Shown one piece after another: positions 28,015 through 37,623 of a stretch of 64,000 nucleotides of DNA. Below the pieces are notes generated by a model, which saw nothing but the letters and a program-made list of their open reading frames with translations, searched no databases and was not told where the DNA came from. Source of the DNA: JAJTDS01 sp964202895 (lineage in GTDB: Bacteria > Pseudomonadota > Alphaproteobacteria > Rickettsiales > UBA1997); NCBI GenBank assembly GCA_964202895.1, contig CAXNJM010000001.1, positions 496,001-560,000 on the forward strand, given 5' to 3'. A program made the translations under genes and the position numbers. Position 1 is the stretch's first letter. The number at the start of each line of letters is the position of its first letter.

Positions 28015-29817
28015 TTAATTGTTTTTTTCTTCTAGAGCTTTTAATAGCTCTCCTGCGATGCTACCGATAGTAGCTCCACTGTCAGAAGATTCATAGTTGT
28101 GAGCAACCTGTTCATCGGCCTCCATATCTTTTATAGAAAGCAAGAGTTTTCCGGTTACATTATTGAAAAGCATAACTTTGGCATCGACACGATCTCCAAC
28201 TGAAAATTTTTCGGTTTTTTGATCTTGTTTATTTTTAGATATATCCAATCTTTTAATTATGCCCTTCAAGCCATTATCAAGCTCTATTTCAAGGAAATCT
28301 TTTTTAATACCTATGACTAGAGCGGAAACTACTTCGCTATTCTTAACCTTTTCAAGAACTTCTTTGAAATTAGACATTTCAACCTGCTTTAAGCCAAGAC
28401 TAATTCTTTCTTTTTCAAAATTACTACCAAGAACAACAACTTTTATTTTTTCATCTTTTTTGAGCTTTTTAATCAACTCTTCGCCATCAGAAAGCTTTGT
28501 GCAGGCATCAGAAACATGTATTAAGCCATCAACCCCAGATTCGAAGCCTACAAAAAGACCAAATTCCGTGTAGTTTCTTACTATCCCTTCAACTATATCG
28601 CCTACTGAATGCTTTTCAGAGAATAATTGCCAAGGGTTTTTCCCGCATTGCTTAATGCCCAAAGAAATTCGATGATTCTGAGAATTAACATCAAGAACCA
28701 TAACCTCAACCTCTTGATTTGGAGCAAGAATTTTGTGAGGATTTGCAACCCCTTTAAACCAACTCATTTCTGAAACATGCACTAAACCCTCAATACCATT
28801 TTCTATTTCAACAAAGGCACCGTAAGTTGTTATGTTGGTTACCCTTCCTTTAAGAACATCTCCAATAGGATATCTGTCCACGATATTCTCCCAAGGATTT
28901 TGCTGTAACTGCTTCATTCCGAGAGAAACTCTTTTTGTTTGTTCGTCAAATTTAATAACTTGAACCTTGACATCTTGGCCAACTTTAAGAACTTCAGAAG
29001 GATGTCTAACTCTACACCAAGAAATGTCAGTCAAGTGCAACAAGCCATCAAAGCTACCGAAATCAACGAAGGCACCGTAGTCGGTAATATTTTTTATTAC
29101 CCCATCAAGAACATCGCCAATTTTTATCGCAGAAAGAATTTTTTCTTTCTCTGCATTTCTTTGATTTTCAAGAATTGCTCTTCTGGAAACAACGACATTC
29201 CCTCTTAAATCGTCAATTTTTAAAATTTGCAATTTTTCAACCTTGCTAATCAAAAAATTATCATCAGAAAGTAGCATTGTATCCACTTGACTTCTTGGCA
29301 AGAAACATGTTATTCCACTAATATCTACAGCATAACCACCTTTAACTTTTCCTAAAATATGGCCCTCGACATTTATTTTATCTTCAAGGCAAGATTTTAA
29401 ATAATTCCAGCTATTGTAGCGTCTAGCATTATCACGACTAATAATTAATTCGCCTTTTTTATTTTCTAGTCTTTCAAGAAAGACATCAACTACATCCCCC
29501 TCTTCAACATCGCCGTCTCTTTTAAACTCAGCTATATCAATAAAACCTACCGATTTTGCCCCAATGTCAATTGCAATTGTTTTTTCAGATATTCCAACTA
29601 TCACCCCTTTTACTACAGTTCCCTCTGTTAGTTTTTGACTGTCTTTTTCATACTCCTCAAATAAAGCAGAAAAATTTTCTTCGATAAATAATTTTTCTTG
29701 TTCTGCTATTTTTTCATTATCATGAACAGCATTTCTGGATGTATTTTTTATTTCTTGATTGAGTGTATTTTCGTTTAATTTGTCGCTTATCTGCTCTGAT
29801 GATACTTGCTCTGACAT
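28015..29817 (-). CDS. rpsA: 30S ribosomal protein S1
   Basis: 600 aa with six S1 (OB-fold) repeats. The first begins near residue 63 (LTEGTVVKGVIVGI) and the second is the degenerate one, VEGHILGKVKGGYAVDI. The third to fifth carry the standard signatures GAFVDFG, GLLHLTDISW and VHVSEMSW, and the sixth is more divergent. Binds mRNA leaders at the small subunit. The long first segment (62 aa) is acidic. Clear promoter just upstream; sppA follows by 17 bp. The usual cmk neighbour is absent. Confidence 0.97.
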   Translation of the reverse strand: MSEQVSSEQISDKLNENTLNQEIKNTSRNAVHDNEKIAEQEKLFIEENFSALFEEYEKDSQKLTEGTVVKGVIVGISEKTIAIDIGAKSVGFIDIAEFKRDGDVEEGDVVDVFLERLENKKGELIISRDNARRYNSWNYLKSCLEDKINVEGHILGKVKGGYAVDISGITCFLPRSQVDTMLLSDDNFLISKVEKLQILKIDDLRGNVVVSRRAILENQRNAEKEKILSAIKIGDVLDGVIKNITDYGAFVDFGSFDGLLHLTDISWCRVRHPSEVLKVGQDVKVQVIKFDEQTKRVSLGMKQLQQNPWENIVDRYPIGDVLKGRVTNITTYGAFVEIENGIEGLVHVSEMSWFKGVANPHKILAPNQEVEVMVLDVNSQNHRISLGIKQCGKNPWQLFSEKHSVGDIVEGIVRNYTEFGLFVGFESGVDGLIHVSDACTKLSDGEELIKKLKKDEKIKVVVLGSNFEKERISLGLKQVEMSNFKEVLEKVKNSEVVSALVIGIKKDFLEIELDNGLKGIIKRLDISKNKQDQKTEKFSVGDRVDAKVMLFNNVTGKLLLSIKDMEADEQVAHNYESSDSGATIGSIAGELLKALEEKNN

Positions 29818-29878
29818 TGATATTTTGGTAAAGGATTGATATTAAAAACTATTAATCTTAATTAAAAGACTGTTGACG

Positions 29879-29906
29879 ATTTTATGTCTAATTTTTTTGT
29901 TTTCAA
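29879..29906 (-). promoter_or_regulatory. promoter of rpsA
   Basis: TTGAAA (29901-29906) and TAAAAT (29879-29884), spaced by 16 bp, end 61 bp before the rpsA start codon. Both boxes match 5 of 6 consensus bases. The promoter starts 13 bp after the prepilin peptidase stop. Confidence 0.6.
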
Positions 29907-29919
29907 GTAAAATATTTTA

Positions 29920-30759
29920 TCAAAATGAAAATTTTAAAATAACTTTGTCAAAAATTTTAATTAGAAAACTAAAATCACCAAGACAAAGAAACAAAGATAT
30001 GCAAATCGGTGGTGCAAAAGGAAATTCTCGCTGTTTTTTAATCACGAGCCATAAATATCCAAACAACACCCCAATAACTCCACTTAAAAAAAAGAATAAT
30101 AGCATTTTTTGCAAACCCAAAATAAAACCAGAAACCGCAAAAAACTTTAGATCGTCAACCCCTATTGATAAAATCTTTTTATAAAGAAAAAATGCTATCG
30201 ATATCACGAAAACAATTAAAAAATAAACAAATGCAGACCAAACTCTAACTAAAGCAATTCCAAATATTTTTTCAAAATCTTTGTCGATATTTTGATTATA
30301 AATTATTGCACAACCAACAAAAATTAAAAATATTTGCAAAATATTTGGAATAAAAAAATGCTCAATATCGTTTATAATCATGGTTAGCAAAATGAGAAAA
30401 ACCATTATTTGTAATACAAAGCCTGCATTAAAATGAAATTGATTGAATGCATAAAGCGAAGCAAAAACGAATAAAGCAAAAATTTCGATTAAAATATAGC
30501 GAACTGAAATTTTTATTCCGCAACAATGACAGCAACCTTTTTGGAGAATCCAAGAAAATATCGGTATTAGATTAATTGCCTTCAATCTAACACCGCAATT
30601 ACAGCATCTAGAATGAGCAAAAATTATGTTGCTATCTTTTTGATTAACATTAAATTTCTTTAACGCTAATCTGTAGCTTAGCAAACTTATAAAGGAACCA
30701 AAACAAGCTCCTATTATTGAAATTAAAATCAATTCAAAAATTATCATTTGATGCTTCAA
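29920..30759 (-). CDS. pilD: type IV prepilin leader peptidase / N-methyltransferase
   Basis: 279 aa polytopic inner-membrane protein. GACFGSFISLLSYRL and two CxxC pairs (RCCNCGVRL and GCCHCCGIKI), the zinc motif of PilD, are near the N-terminus. The two catalytic aspartates fall in MIINDIEHFFIPN and IGVDDLKFFA. The latter deviates from the usual G-x-G-D by an extra Asp in place of the second Gly. Cleaves prepilin leaders and methylates the new N-terminus; a candidate substrate is at 24.9 kb. No other pil gene is nearby. Confidence 0.9.
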   Translation of the reverse strand: MKHQMIIFELILISIIGACFGSFISLLSYRLALKKFNVNQKDSNIIFAHSRCCNCGVRLKAINLIPIFSWILQKGCCHCCGIKISVRYILIEIFALFVFASLYAFNQFHFNAGFVLQIMVFLILLTMIINDIEHFFIPNILQIFLIFVGCAIIYNQNIDKDFEKIFGIALVRVWSAFVYFLIVFVISIAFFLYKKILSIGVDDLKFFAVSGFILGLQKMLLFFFLSGVIGVLFGYLWLVIKKQREFPFAPPICISLFLCLGDFSFLIKIFDKVILKFSF

Positions 30760-30849
30760 AATAGTTTTTTATTAATTTAGCCTTGATAAATCAAGGATTA
30801 CTTTTAAAATTAGAGCAATTAAATTATTTGCAATTATTAAATTCCTACT

Positions 30850-31902
30850 ATGAAACTAAAATATCTAACAATATTGCTTCTTGCTTTAGTAATGCAGTCT
30901 TGCTCTCAAAAACCTGCAAAAATCATTAATCGCAATCAAAATGTATATGATAAAAATAATCAACAAAATAAAATAAAATATCTAGATAAAAATAATAAAA
31001 ACATAAATCGACAAAATGACGAGGGGGATAAAAAAATAGTCGTTGAAAGCGGAGAAACCCTTTATAGCGTTGCAAAAAAACACTCAGTGGTGCTGAGGGA
31101 TTTAATCGAAGCTAACAAATTAAATCCTCCTTTTGTATTAAAAGCCGGCTCAACCCTTATAATGCCTAAACCAATATATCATGAAGTTAAGAATAGCGAC
31201 ACGCTATACAGCATTTCTAGAGAACATCAAATTAACATCGATCAACTTTATCAACTCAATAATTTAAACAGGGACAGCAATATAAAAGTTGGACAAAAAA
31301 TTAGACTCGCAAAATTTATAGAAAACACAATCAATCAATCAAATAGCGATAACTTAATTGAAAACAACAACAAGAATACTCAGGTTAATAACCTTAAAAA
31401 CAGAAATTACCCCGCAAATAATGCGGTAGAACTTGCAAATAAAACATCTGCAAAGCCAAATCCTAAAATTAACGAATCAAACGAAGATGGCAACCGCATA
31501 ATCGAGAACTCATTAGACAAAGTTAATCACTTTATTTGGCCATTAAAAGGAGAGGTGGTTTCTCAATTTGGTCCTAAGCAAGGCGGATTATATAATGATG
31601 GCATTAATATTAAGGCAAACCAAGGGTCAATAATAAAAACTAGCGATGCCGGCATTGTTGCCTACGTTGGCAATGAATTAAAAAGCTATGGAAATTTAAT
31701 AATCATTAAACATAAAAATGGCTGGATAAGTGCATATGCCCATCTTTCAAAAATATCGGTTCAAAATGGTCAAAAGATTCAACCAGAAACCGCGATTGGC
31801 GAAGTCGGGAAAAGTGGCAATGTTAAATTTCCGCAACTCTATTTTTCTTTAAGAAAAGGTCGCGATGCCGTGAACCCTGAAAACTACCTAAATTACAAAT
31901 AA
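30850..31902 (+). CDS. NlpD-like lipoprotein with two LysM domains and a degenerate M23 domain
   Basis: 350 aa. Signal peptide ends in the lipobox MQSC (Cys18). Two LysM peptidoglycan-binding domains follow (VVESGETLYSVAKKHSVV and EVKNSDTLYSISREHQIN, about residues 73-155), then an Asn-rich linker and a LytM/M23 domain from about residue 228. The zinc ligands are lost: NDGINI stands where HxGxD is expected and QLYFSLR replaces HLHFEIR; only the YAH histidine remains. That matches NlpD, which does not cut peptidoglycan but activates an amidase during division. Upstream of ftsY by 20 bp. Confidence 0.87.
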   Translation: MKLKYLTILLLALVMQSCSQKPAKIINRNQNVYDKNNQQNKIKYLDKNNKNINRQNDEGDKKIVVESGETLYSVAKKHSVVLRDLIEANKLNPPFVLKAGSTLIMPKPIYHEVKNSDTLYSISREHQINIDQLYQLNNLNRDSNIKVGQKIRLAKFIENTINQSNSDNLIENNNKNTQVNNLKNRNYPANNAVELANKTSAKPNPKINESNEDGNRIIENSLDKVNHFIWPLKGEVVSQFGPKQGGLYNDGINIKANQGSIIKTSDAGIVAYVGNELKSYGNLIIIKHKNGWISAYAHLSKISVQNGQKIQPETAIGEVGKSGNVKFPQLYFSLRKGRDAVNPENYLNYK

Positions 31903-31922
31903 ATTCAATTTCGATTCACAAA

Positions 31923-32849
31923 ATGTTTAATATTTTCTCAAAAAGCAAAATTACTGAAAATATTTTCAGCGGTAATTTAACACAAAAAATTAGTCAAATT
32001 TTTACTCATAAAAAGCTTGATTTATCAACTATCGAAGAGCTTGAAGATCTTTTTATAACCAGTGATATTGGAGCAGAAACCACTAATAAAATTATTGAAA
32101 ATCTTAAGAAGCAAAAATTTTCAAAAGAAAAAATAACGGATTCTGATTTTTTTGAGGTAAAAAAATTTCTTCAAAATGAAATTTTAAAGATACTGGAGCC
32201 TTGTCAAAAAGCCCTCGAACTTGATTTCACAAAATCTCCAATAGTAATAATATTTAACGGCGTAAATGGAGCCGGCAAAACTACCACAATTGCTAAAATT
32301 GCTCAAAAACTAAAAATTCAAAATAAAAAAGTTTTACTTGCGGCTTGCGACACTTTTCGTGCTGGAGCATGCGAACAGCTCGAAATTTGGGCAAAGAAAA
32401 TTGATATTGATATCGTCCTTCCAAATAGAGAAAATGAAGAGCCTAGCTCTGTCGCTTATCGATCTCTTGAATTTGCAACAAAAAACCAGTTTGATGTTAT
32501 TCTAATTGACACAGCGGGAAGGTTGCATAATAAACAGAATTTAATGGACGAATTAAAAAAGATTAACAAAGTAATTAAAAAAATTGACGAAACCGCACCG
32601 CATCACAATTTACTCATAATAGATGGAACAACCGGACAAAACAGTCATAATCAACTAGAAAGCTTTGATGAAGCAATTAAAATTAGCGGGATAATAATAA
32701 CCAAACTAGATGGAACAGCAAAAGGAGGTGCGATTATTTCTCTCGCAGACAAATTCAAAAAGCCAATTTACGCCATAGGAGTAGGCGAAAAAAGCTCTGA
32801 CTTAAAAGAATTTGATGCCCAAGATTTTGTGAGGAATTTATTAAAATAA
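31923..32849 (+). CDS. ftsY: signal recognition particle receptor FtsY
   Basis: 308 aa, close to the minimal NG core: the acidic A domain of E. coli FtsY is absent. G domain motifs are NGVNGAGKTTTIAKIAQKL (G1), DTFRAGACEQLEIWA, DTAGRLHNKQNLMDEL (G3) and TKLDGTAKGGAI (G4). Docks SRP-ribosome complexes at the membrane. Probably forms an operon with the NlpD-like gene. It converges with dprA, only 5 bp separating the stops. Confidence 0.97.
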   Translation: MFNIFSKSKITENIFSGNLTQKISQIFTHKKLDLSTIEELEDLFITSDIGAETTNKIIENLKKQKFSKEKITDSDFFEVKKFLQNEILKILEPCQKALELDFTKSPIVIIFNGVNGAGKTTTIAKIAQKLKIQNKKVLLAACDTFRAGACEQLEIWAKKIDIDIVLPNRENEEPSSVAYRSLEFATKNQFDVILIDTAGRLHNKQNLMDELKKINKVIKKIDETAPHHNLLIIDGTTGQNSHNQLESFDEAIKISGIIITKLDGTAKGGAIISLADKFKKPIYAIGVGEKSSDLKEFDAQDFVRNLLK

Positions 32850-32854
32850 AAATA

Positions 32855-34042
32855 TTATTTTTTAATAACTTTGTTGTTTTTTATAATTATTCTATCCGCT
32901 AATTCCAATTCCATCAAAGCAATATTTAGCAATTGAGCAGGAACATTAAGTTGATCGACAATAATTGGAATTTCAGTTTCACCAAAACCAAGAAGATTGT
33001 ATATTTTTTCTGCAAAATTAATATTGTCTGAATTAAAGCTTAGATTTTCATCAACATATTGCTCTTCTTCATTGTCTTCTAAAAAAGAATCTTCACCGTT
33101 TTGCTTGATAACAATAATTGGCATTATTTCTTCAAGTATATCATCAATATTTTCAACCATTTTTGCCCCTTCGCGAATTAATCGATTTGTGCCACGACAC
33201 CTAGAATCAAGAGGAGAACCAGGAACTGCAAAAACCTCTCTGCCCTGTTCAATTGCAAATTTAGCCGTTACTAAACTACCAGATTTTATACTCGCCTCAA
33301 TCACCAATGTTCCAAGGGCTATTCCCGAGATTATGCGATTTCTTTGAATAAAGCTGATGTTTTTTGGCGGAGTATCAAAGCCCTGCTCGGTTAGTATTAG
33401 CCCATTTTTACTAATTTCTTTATACATTTCTTGATTTTCTGGTGGATATATTTTGTTGATTCCTCCGGCCATGACGGCTATTGTGCCATTTTTTAGCGAA
33501 GCTTGATGGGCTGAAGAATCTATGCCTCTTGCCATTCCAGAAGCAATTACAATTTCGTTATTAGATAATTCTTCGGCAATTTTTTTAGCAAAAACCATTC
33601 CGTTGAAAGAGCCATTTCTAGGACCAACAATAGATATGATATTTTTTTGCAACAAGGAAAGGTTGCCCTTGCAAGTAATTACCGGAGGGGGGTTGTTGAT
33701 TTTTTTCAATAAGTAAGGATATAAATCGTCGGTAAAAAACAATAATTTTGCTTCAAAATTTTTAGTATCTTCTATTTCTTGATTAATTTGCTCAATGCTA
33801 ACTAGTTTAATCTTAGATTTTATTTTTAATAATTGTATATTTGCAATATTATTTGATTTTTCTTGATTAATTGCATCAATTACCTTGGTGGCGGTGCCAA
33901 ATATTTTGAGAAGATTAAAAAAAGTTGCGGGGCCAACATTTTCACTCCTGATTAATCTCAGAATATTAAATTTTTCAATATCGCAATCAGTAGAAAAATT
34001 ACTATTATTTGCTGTAAGTGGTTTAAAATCGCTTGTGAACAT
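32855..34042 (-). CDS. dprA: DNA processing protein DprA (Smf)
   Basis: 395 aa. Rossmann-like DprA core: IISIVGPRNGSFNGMVFAKK, the signature ASGMARGIDSSAHQASL, GGINKIYPPENQEMY, and GTLVIEASIKSGSL. A C-terminal winged-helix segment (about residues 330-395) follows. An N-terminal helix-hairpin-helix/SAM-like region (NVGPATFFNLLKIFG) is also present. Loads RecA on incoming single strands in natural transformation and is widely conserved even where transformation is unproven. The start is within an AT-rich region without a clear ribosome site. Confidence 0.95.
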   Translation of the reverse strand: MFTSDFKPLTANNSNFSTDCDIEKFNILRLIRSENVGPATFFNLLKIFGTATKVIDAINQEKSNNIANIQLLKIKSKIKLVSIEQINQEIEDTKNFEAKLLFFTDDLYPYLLKKINNPPPVITCKGNLSLLQKNIISIVGPRNGSFNGMVFAKKIAEELSNNEIVIASGMARGIDSSAHQASLKNGTIAVMAGGINKIYPPENQEMYKEISKNGLILTEQGFDTPPKNISFIQRNRIISGIALGTLVIEASIKSGSLVTAKFAIEQGREVFAVPGSPLDSRCRGTNRLIREGAKMVENIDDILEEIMPIIVIKQNGEDSFLEDNEEEQYVDENLSFNSDNINFAEKIYNLLGFGETEIPIIVDQLNVPAQLLNIALMELELADRIIIKNNKVIKK

Positions 34043-34177
34043 ATTATTTTTAGTGTTTAAATTTGGTGATAGCTCTGTGATAACTATTTTTTGCTTTACA
34101 ATTAAAGCTTTTCCTAGAATTATTGTTATTAAAATAAATTATTCAATTATTTTTTTAATTATTTTTTAAATTAAACA

Positions 34178-34855
34178 ATGGCGGATTTTTCAATTGAAAA
34201 TCAATATCAAAATAAATTAATTATTGGTTGCGACGAAGTTGGTAGAGGATGCTTGGCCGGACCGGTTTTATCGGCAATTGCAATGGTTTCAATCGATGCT
34301 TTTAATAAAGAAGAAATGTTGCAAATTCAAGACTCGAAACTTTTAAGCAAAAAACAGCGAGTAAAAGCTTTCGAAATAATTAAAGAAAAAATTTCTAATA
34401 AAAAAATATTAGCCTCTTTTGGCATCATTGATAACGATACTATAGATAAAATAAACATCCTTGAGGCAACAAAATTGTCTATGTTGAGTGCTTATCAGAA
34501 TTTTTGCCATCATACTAAAATTTATCCAAATATTATGCTGGTTGATGGCAATTTTAAGCCATTTTCATTAAGAGATGATTTAGAGGAAATAAAGCCAATT
34601 ATTAAGGGGGATAAAATTTCAATATCAATTGCAACCGCATCAATAATCGCAAAAGAAACTCGCGACAATATTATGAAAGATTATCATATAAATTTTCCCC
34701 AATTTGATTGGAAAAATAATATGGGCTATGGTACAAAAAATCATGTGCGGGCAATTAAAGAAAGCGGAATTTCTTATCTTCATCGCATCAGCTTTGAGCC
34801 AATAAAATCAATCAACAACGACATTAAAAAATATTCGCCAAATGCTAATAATTGA
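34178..34855 (+). CDS. rnhB: ribonuclease HII
   Basis: 225 aa. The active-site motif GCDEVGRGCLAGPVL provides the Asp and Glu; further acidic residues are in MLVDGNF and ISIATASIIAKETRD. Removes RNA or single ribonucleotides from DNA hybrids. Overlaps the start of tsaC by 14 bp, suggesting translational coupling, and lies divergent from dprA. Confidence 0.96.
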   Translation: MADFSIENQYQNKLIIGCDEVGRGCLAGPVLSAIAMVSIDAFNKEEMLQIQDSKLLSKKQRVKAFEIIKEKISNKKILASFGIIDNDTIDKINILEATKLSMLSAYQNFCHHTKIYPNIMLVDGNFKPFSLRDDLEEIKPIIKGDKISISIATASIIAKETRDNIMKDYHINFPQFDWKNNMGYGTKNHVRAIKESGISYLHRISFEPIKSINNDIKKYSPNANN

Positions 34856-35489
34856 CCAGCAGAATAAAAATGCCGTAATATTGGCAACAAAAGCCTTACA
34901 GGAAGGGAAAATTATAATAATACCGACCGATACAATATATGGATTGGCAGTCGACGGATCAAACCCTGAGGCGGTGGAAAGGCTGTACAACCTTAAAAAA
35001 AGAGATAAAAATAAACCAATCGCAATTTTTTTGCCTAAATTTGATTTCATCGCCGAAATATTTGAGCTAAGCAATCTGGGAGTCAAAATTGCTAAACATT
35101 TTTTACCCGGAAAGATTACAATCGTTGCAAAATTAAGAAAATCGATTTCTAAAAAAATAAAAATCGCCAACAACTTAAATAAAAATAATCAAGAATTTTT
35201 AGGATTCCGCATTCCGCATCACAATTTTGTTGAAAGATTAAATCAAGCATTTAAAAATGTTATCGCAGTTAGCAGTGCGAATCCATCAGAAATGCAAGTT
35301 GCTAGCAATCAAGAGGATATTCTGCGATATTTCAAAAATTCGACTGTAGAGCTTGCAATTATTGATAAAGATATCAATAATCATCAATCTCCGTCAACTA
35401 TTATTAAGCTTGAGCATAATAACTGCGAAATATTAAGAGAGGGAGCGATAAGCAAAACAGAAATTAACAACATTGTTTTTAAAAATTAA
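34842..35489 (+). CDS. tsaC: threonylcarbamoyl-AMP synthase (YrdC domain)
   Basis: 215 aa, so YrdC domain only, without the C-terminal Sua5 domain. Motifs are PTDTIYGLAVDGSNPEAVERLYNLKKR (binds threonine and ATP), KPIAIFL and AVSSANPSE. Makes threonylcarbamoyl-adenylate for the t6A37 tRNA modification. Middle gene of the rnhB-tsaC-hypothetical group. Confidence 0.94.
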   Translation: MLIIDQQNKNAVILATKALQEGKIIIIPTDTIYGLAVDGSNPEAVERLYNLKKRDKNKPIAIFLPKFDFIAEIFELSNLGVKIAKHFLPGKITIVAKLRKSISKKIKIANNLNKNNQEFLGFRIPHHNFVERLNQAFKNVIAVSSANPSEMQVASNQEDILRYFKNSTVELAIIDKDINNHQSPSTIIKLEHNNCEILREGAISKTEINNIVFKN

Positions 35490-35492
35490 TCT

Positions 35493-36095
35493 ATGTTCAA
35501 TTTATCACAAAATCCAATTGTTAAATTAATTGGAGTTATTGCCATAATTTATTTTATTTTTTTTAATAAAAAAAACGATCAGGTTCAAAAAATAACCAGC
35601 GAGGATCTAGTGAATAAAATCACCAACACTCAAGAGCATTTTTCAAGAATCTCTAATAATATCAAGATATTAAAAGAATATGACAAGGCCTTAAAGGGAG
35701 AAATTGTTTTCTCAAAAGGAATAAATAGCATTTATAGTGACTATGCAGAAACCGCCTCTGCCAATCAAAAAAATCTTATTACAATAAAATGTGGCACCAC
35801 CGCAAAAGTAAGAGAATATATCTACACAACCGAGGGTCGCCTAATAACAAACCAAGAAGATTACAAATATCAAATCGGTAGTAATGAGAGCTTAATTATT
35901 GAAAATCAACTAATCGATGCAAAAGAAGGCTCGGTGAAGATTATTTCCATCCCCAGCAAAGAAATAAATCTAGATAAAAGGCTTAGCGAACTATTTGCTA
36001 ACAAAAAAATCAATATAGACGATGTTAAGGCTTATATTTTAATTGAAAAAATCTTGACAGAATCAGAAAATAAAAGCATTAAGTGCAACAAATAG
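35493..36095 (+). CDS. hypothetical membrane-anchored protein
   Basis: 200 aa, not recognised. Residues about 9-25 (VKLIGVIAIIYFIFF) form a single N-terminal membrane anchor with a short cytoplasmic tail, leaving some 170 residues outside the membrane. That part has two cysteines (KCGTTAKVRE and a Cys near the end) and repeated beta-like stretches. It has the look of a periplasmic or T4SS-associated accessory protein, but I find no motif to prove this. Begins 3 bp after tsaC and converges with radA, 13 bp between stops. Confidence 0.7.
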   Translation: MFNLSQNPIVKLIGVIAIIYFIFFNKKNDQVQKITSEDLVNKITNTQEHFSRISNNIKILKEYDKALKGEIVFSKGINSIYSDYAETASANQKNLITIKCGTTAKVREYIYTTEGRLITNQEDYKYQIGSNESLIIENQLIDAKEGSVKIISIPSKEINLDKRLSELFANKKINIDDVKAYILIEKILTESENKSIKCNK

Positions 36096-36108
36096 CCCAA
36101 TTATACTA

Positions 36109-37590
36109 TTATTTTTTAAAAAACTTAGCTAAATCGCGAATATGCTCAATTAAATGCAGATTAAGTTGCGGAAGGGTTTTTTTAATATTATCAAAATTTT
36201 TATTCTTACTATTTCCCTTTGGCACAAGGCAGTCTGTAAAACCTAGTTTAACAGCCTCTTTTAGTCTCGCCTCAAGATTTCCAACCATTCTCACCTCGCC
36301 AGTAAGCCCTATTTCTCCTATTGCGATAGTCGCAGAGTTGTTTTTGACATTATTATTTGAAGTGCTTTGCTGTTGACTAGACGAACCCTTAACAACAAAG
36401 GGAATGTCTTTTGCAGAAGAAATTAAAGCACAAGCAACCGCTAAATCAGCCGATGTTTCAACGATTTTAAGCCCACCAACAATATTCAAATAAATCTCTT
36501 TATCAAATAAATTTAAGCCAAATCTATTGTTAATGACCGCAATAATCATGGCTAGGCGATTATTATCCCAACCAACAACTGATCTTCTTGGCATTGGCAT
36601 AAAAGAAGGTGAAACTAATGCCTGAATTTCAGCAAGAATAGGCCTTGTTCCTTCTATTCCACCAAAGATTGCTGTACCACTTGTATCTCTCTCGTAGTGG
36701 TTTAAAAACAATTCACTAGGGTTTGAAACTTCAGCGAGCCCAGTGTCGTTCATTTCAAAAACCCCTATTTCATTGGCTGCCCCAAAGCGATTCTTTACCG
36801 CTCTCAAAATGCGGAAATGGAGATCTTTTTCGCCTTCAAAATAAAGAACAGTATCAACCATATGTTCTAAAACTTTTGGACCGGCTAATTGACCGTCCTT
36901 AGTGACATGACTAACAATTAGAAGGGTTACATTAAATTTTTTAGCAAATACCGTTAATTCAAAGGCACTTGCCCTTACTTGCGACACTGTGCCGGGCGCA
37001 GAAGATAAATCTTCTACAAACATAGTTTGTATTGAATCAATAATGACAATAGTCGGCTGTTTATCAATGATTATTGAGGCAATAATTTCGGCAACATTTG
37101 TTGTTGATGCCAATTGTACATTTTCTTGATTGATGCTAAGTCTTTTAGCTCTAAGCCTAACCTGATCAACTGATTCTTCTCCGGAAATATAGACTACTCT
37201 ATTTTTATTTTGCGCTAGGCTTTGGGCGGTCTGCAACAATAAAGTTGATTTACCGATTCCGGGGTCTCCTCCAATTAGAACCACCGAACCCTTAACTAAA
37301 CCTCCACCCAAAACACGATCAAGCTCTTTTATACCCGTGTCAATTCTTGGAAAATCTTTTGCCTCTCCATTCAAGTCAACCAACTCTATTTTTCTTGACT
37401 TTTTACTACTAGAAGCATTTTTTACAGAAACGGATTCTTCCATATGGGAAAAATGAGAGCTTCTTCCAGCCCCACCTTCAGCAAATTCTTCAATCATAGA
37501 GTTCCAATCTCCGCAATCAGGACACTTACCCGACCACTTAAAATGCACCGAACCACAAGATTGACAAGTATAAGCATTTTTCTTTGACAT
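36109..37590 (-). CDS. radA: DNA repair protein RadA
   Basis: 493 aa, longer than E. coli RadA (460). An N-terminal C4 zinc finger (CQSCGSVHFKWSGKCPDCG), a RecA-like ATPase with Walker A GGDPGIGKSTLLL, Walker B IVIIDSIQTM, the RadA-specific KNRFGAANEIG, and a C-terminal Lon-protease-like domain (AIGEIGLTGEVRMV) are all visible. Drives branch migration and, in transformable species, uptake recombination. Head of a run reading radA, and behind proS by 33 bp. Confidence 0.97.
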   Translation of the reverse strand: MSKKNAYTCQSCGSVHFKWSGKCPDCGDWNSMIEEFAEGGAGRSSHFSHMEESVSVKNASSSKKSRKIELVDLNGEAKDFPRIDTGIKELDRVLGGGLVKGSVVLIGGDPGIGKSTLLLQTAQSLAQNKNRVVYISGEESVDQVRLRAKRLSINQENVQLASTTNVAEIIASIIIDKQPTIVIIDSIQTMFVEDLSSAPGTVSQVRASAFELTVFAKKFNVTLLIVSHVTKDGQLAGPKVLEHMVDTVLYFEGEKDLHFRILRAVKNRFGAANEIGVFEMNDTGLAEVSNPSELFLNHYERDTSGTAIFGGIEGTRPILAEIQALVSPSFMPMPRRSVVGWDNNRLAMIIAVINNRFGLNLFDKEIYLNIVGGLKIVETSADLAVACALISSAKDIPFVVKGSSSQQQSTSNNNVKNNSATIAIGEIGLTGEVRMVGNLEARLKEAVKLGFTDCLVPKGNSKNKNFDNIKKTLPQLNLHLIEHIRDLAKFFKK

Positions 37591-37623
37591 CGATAATATT
37601 AATGTATTGAAGGATTATTTTTA

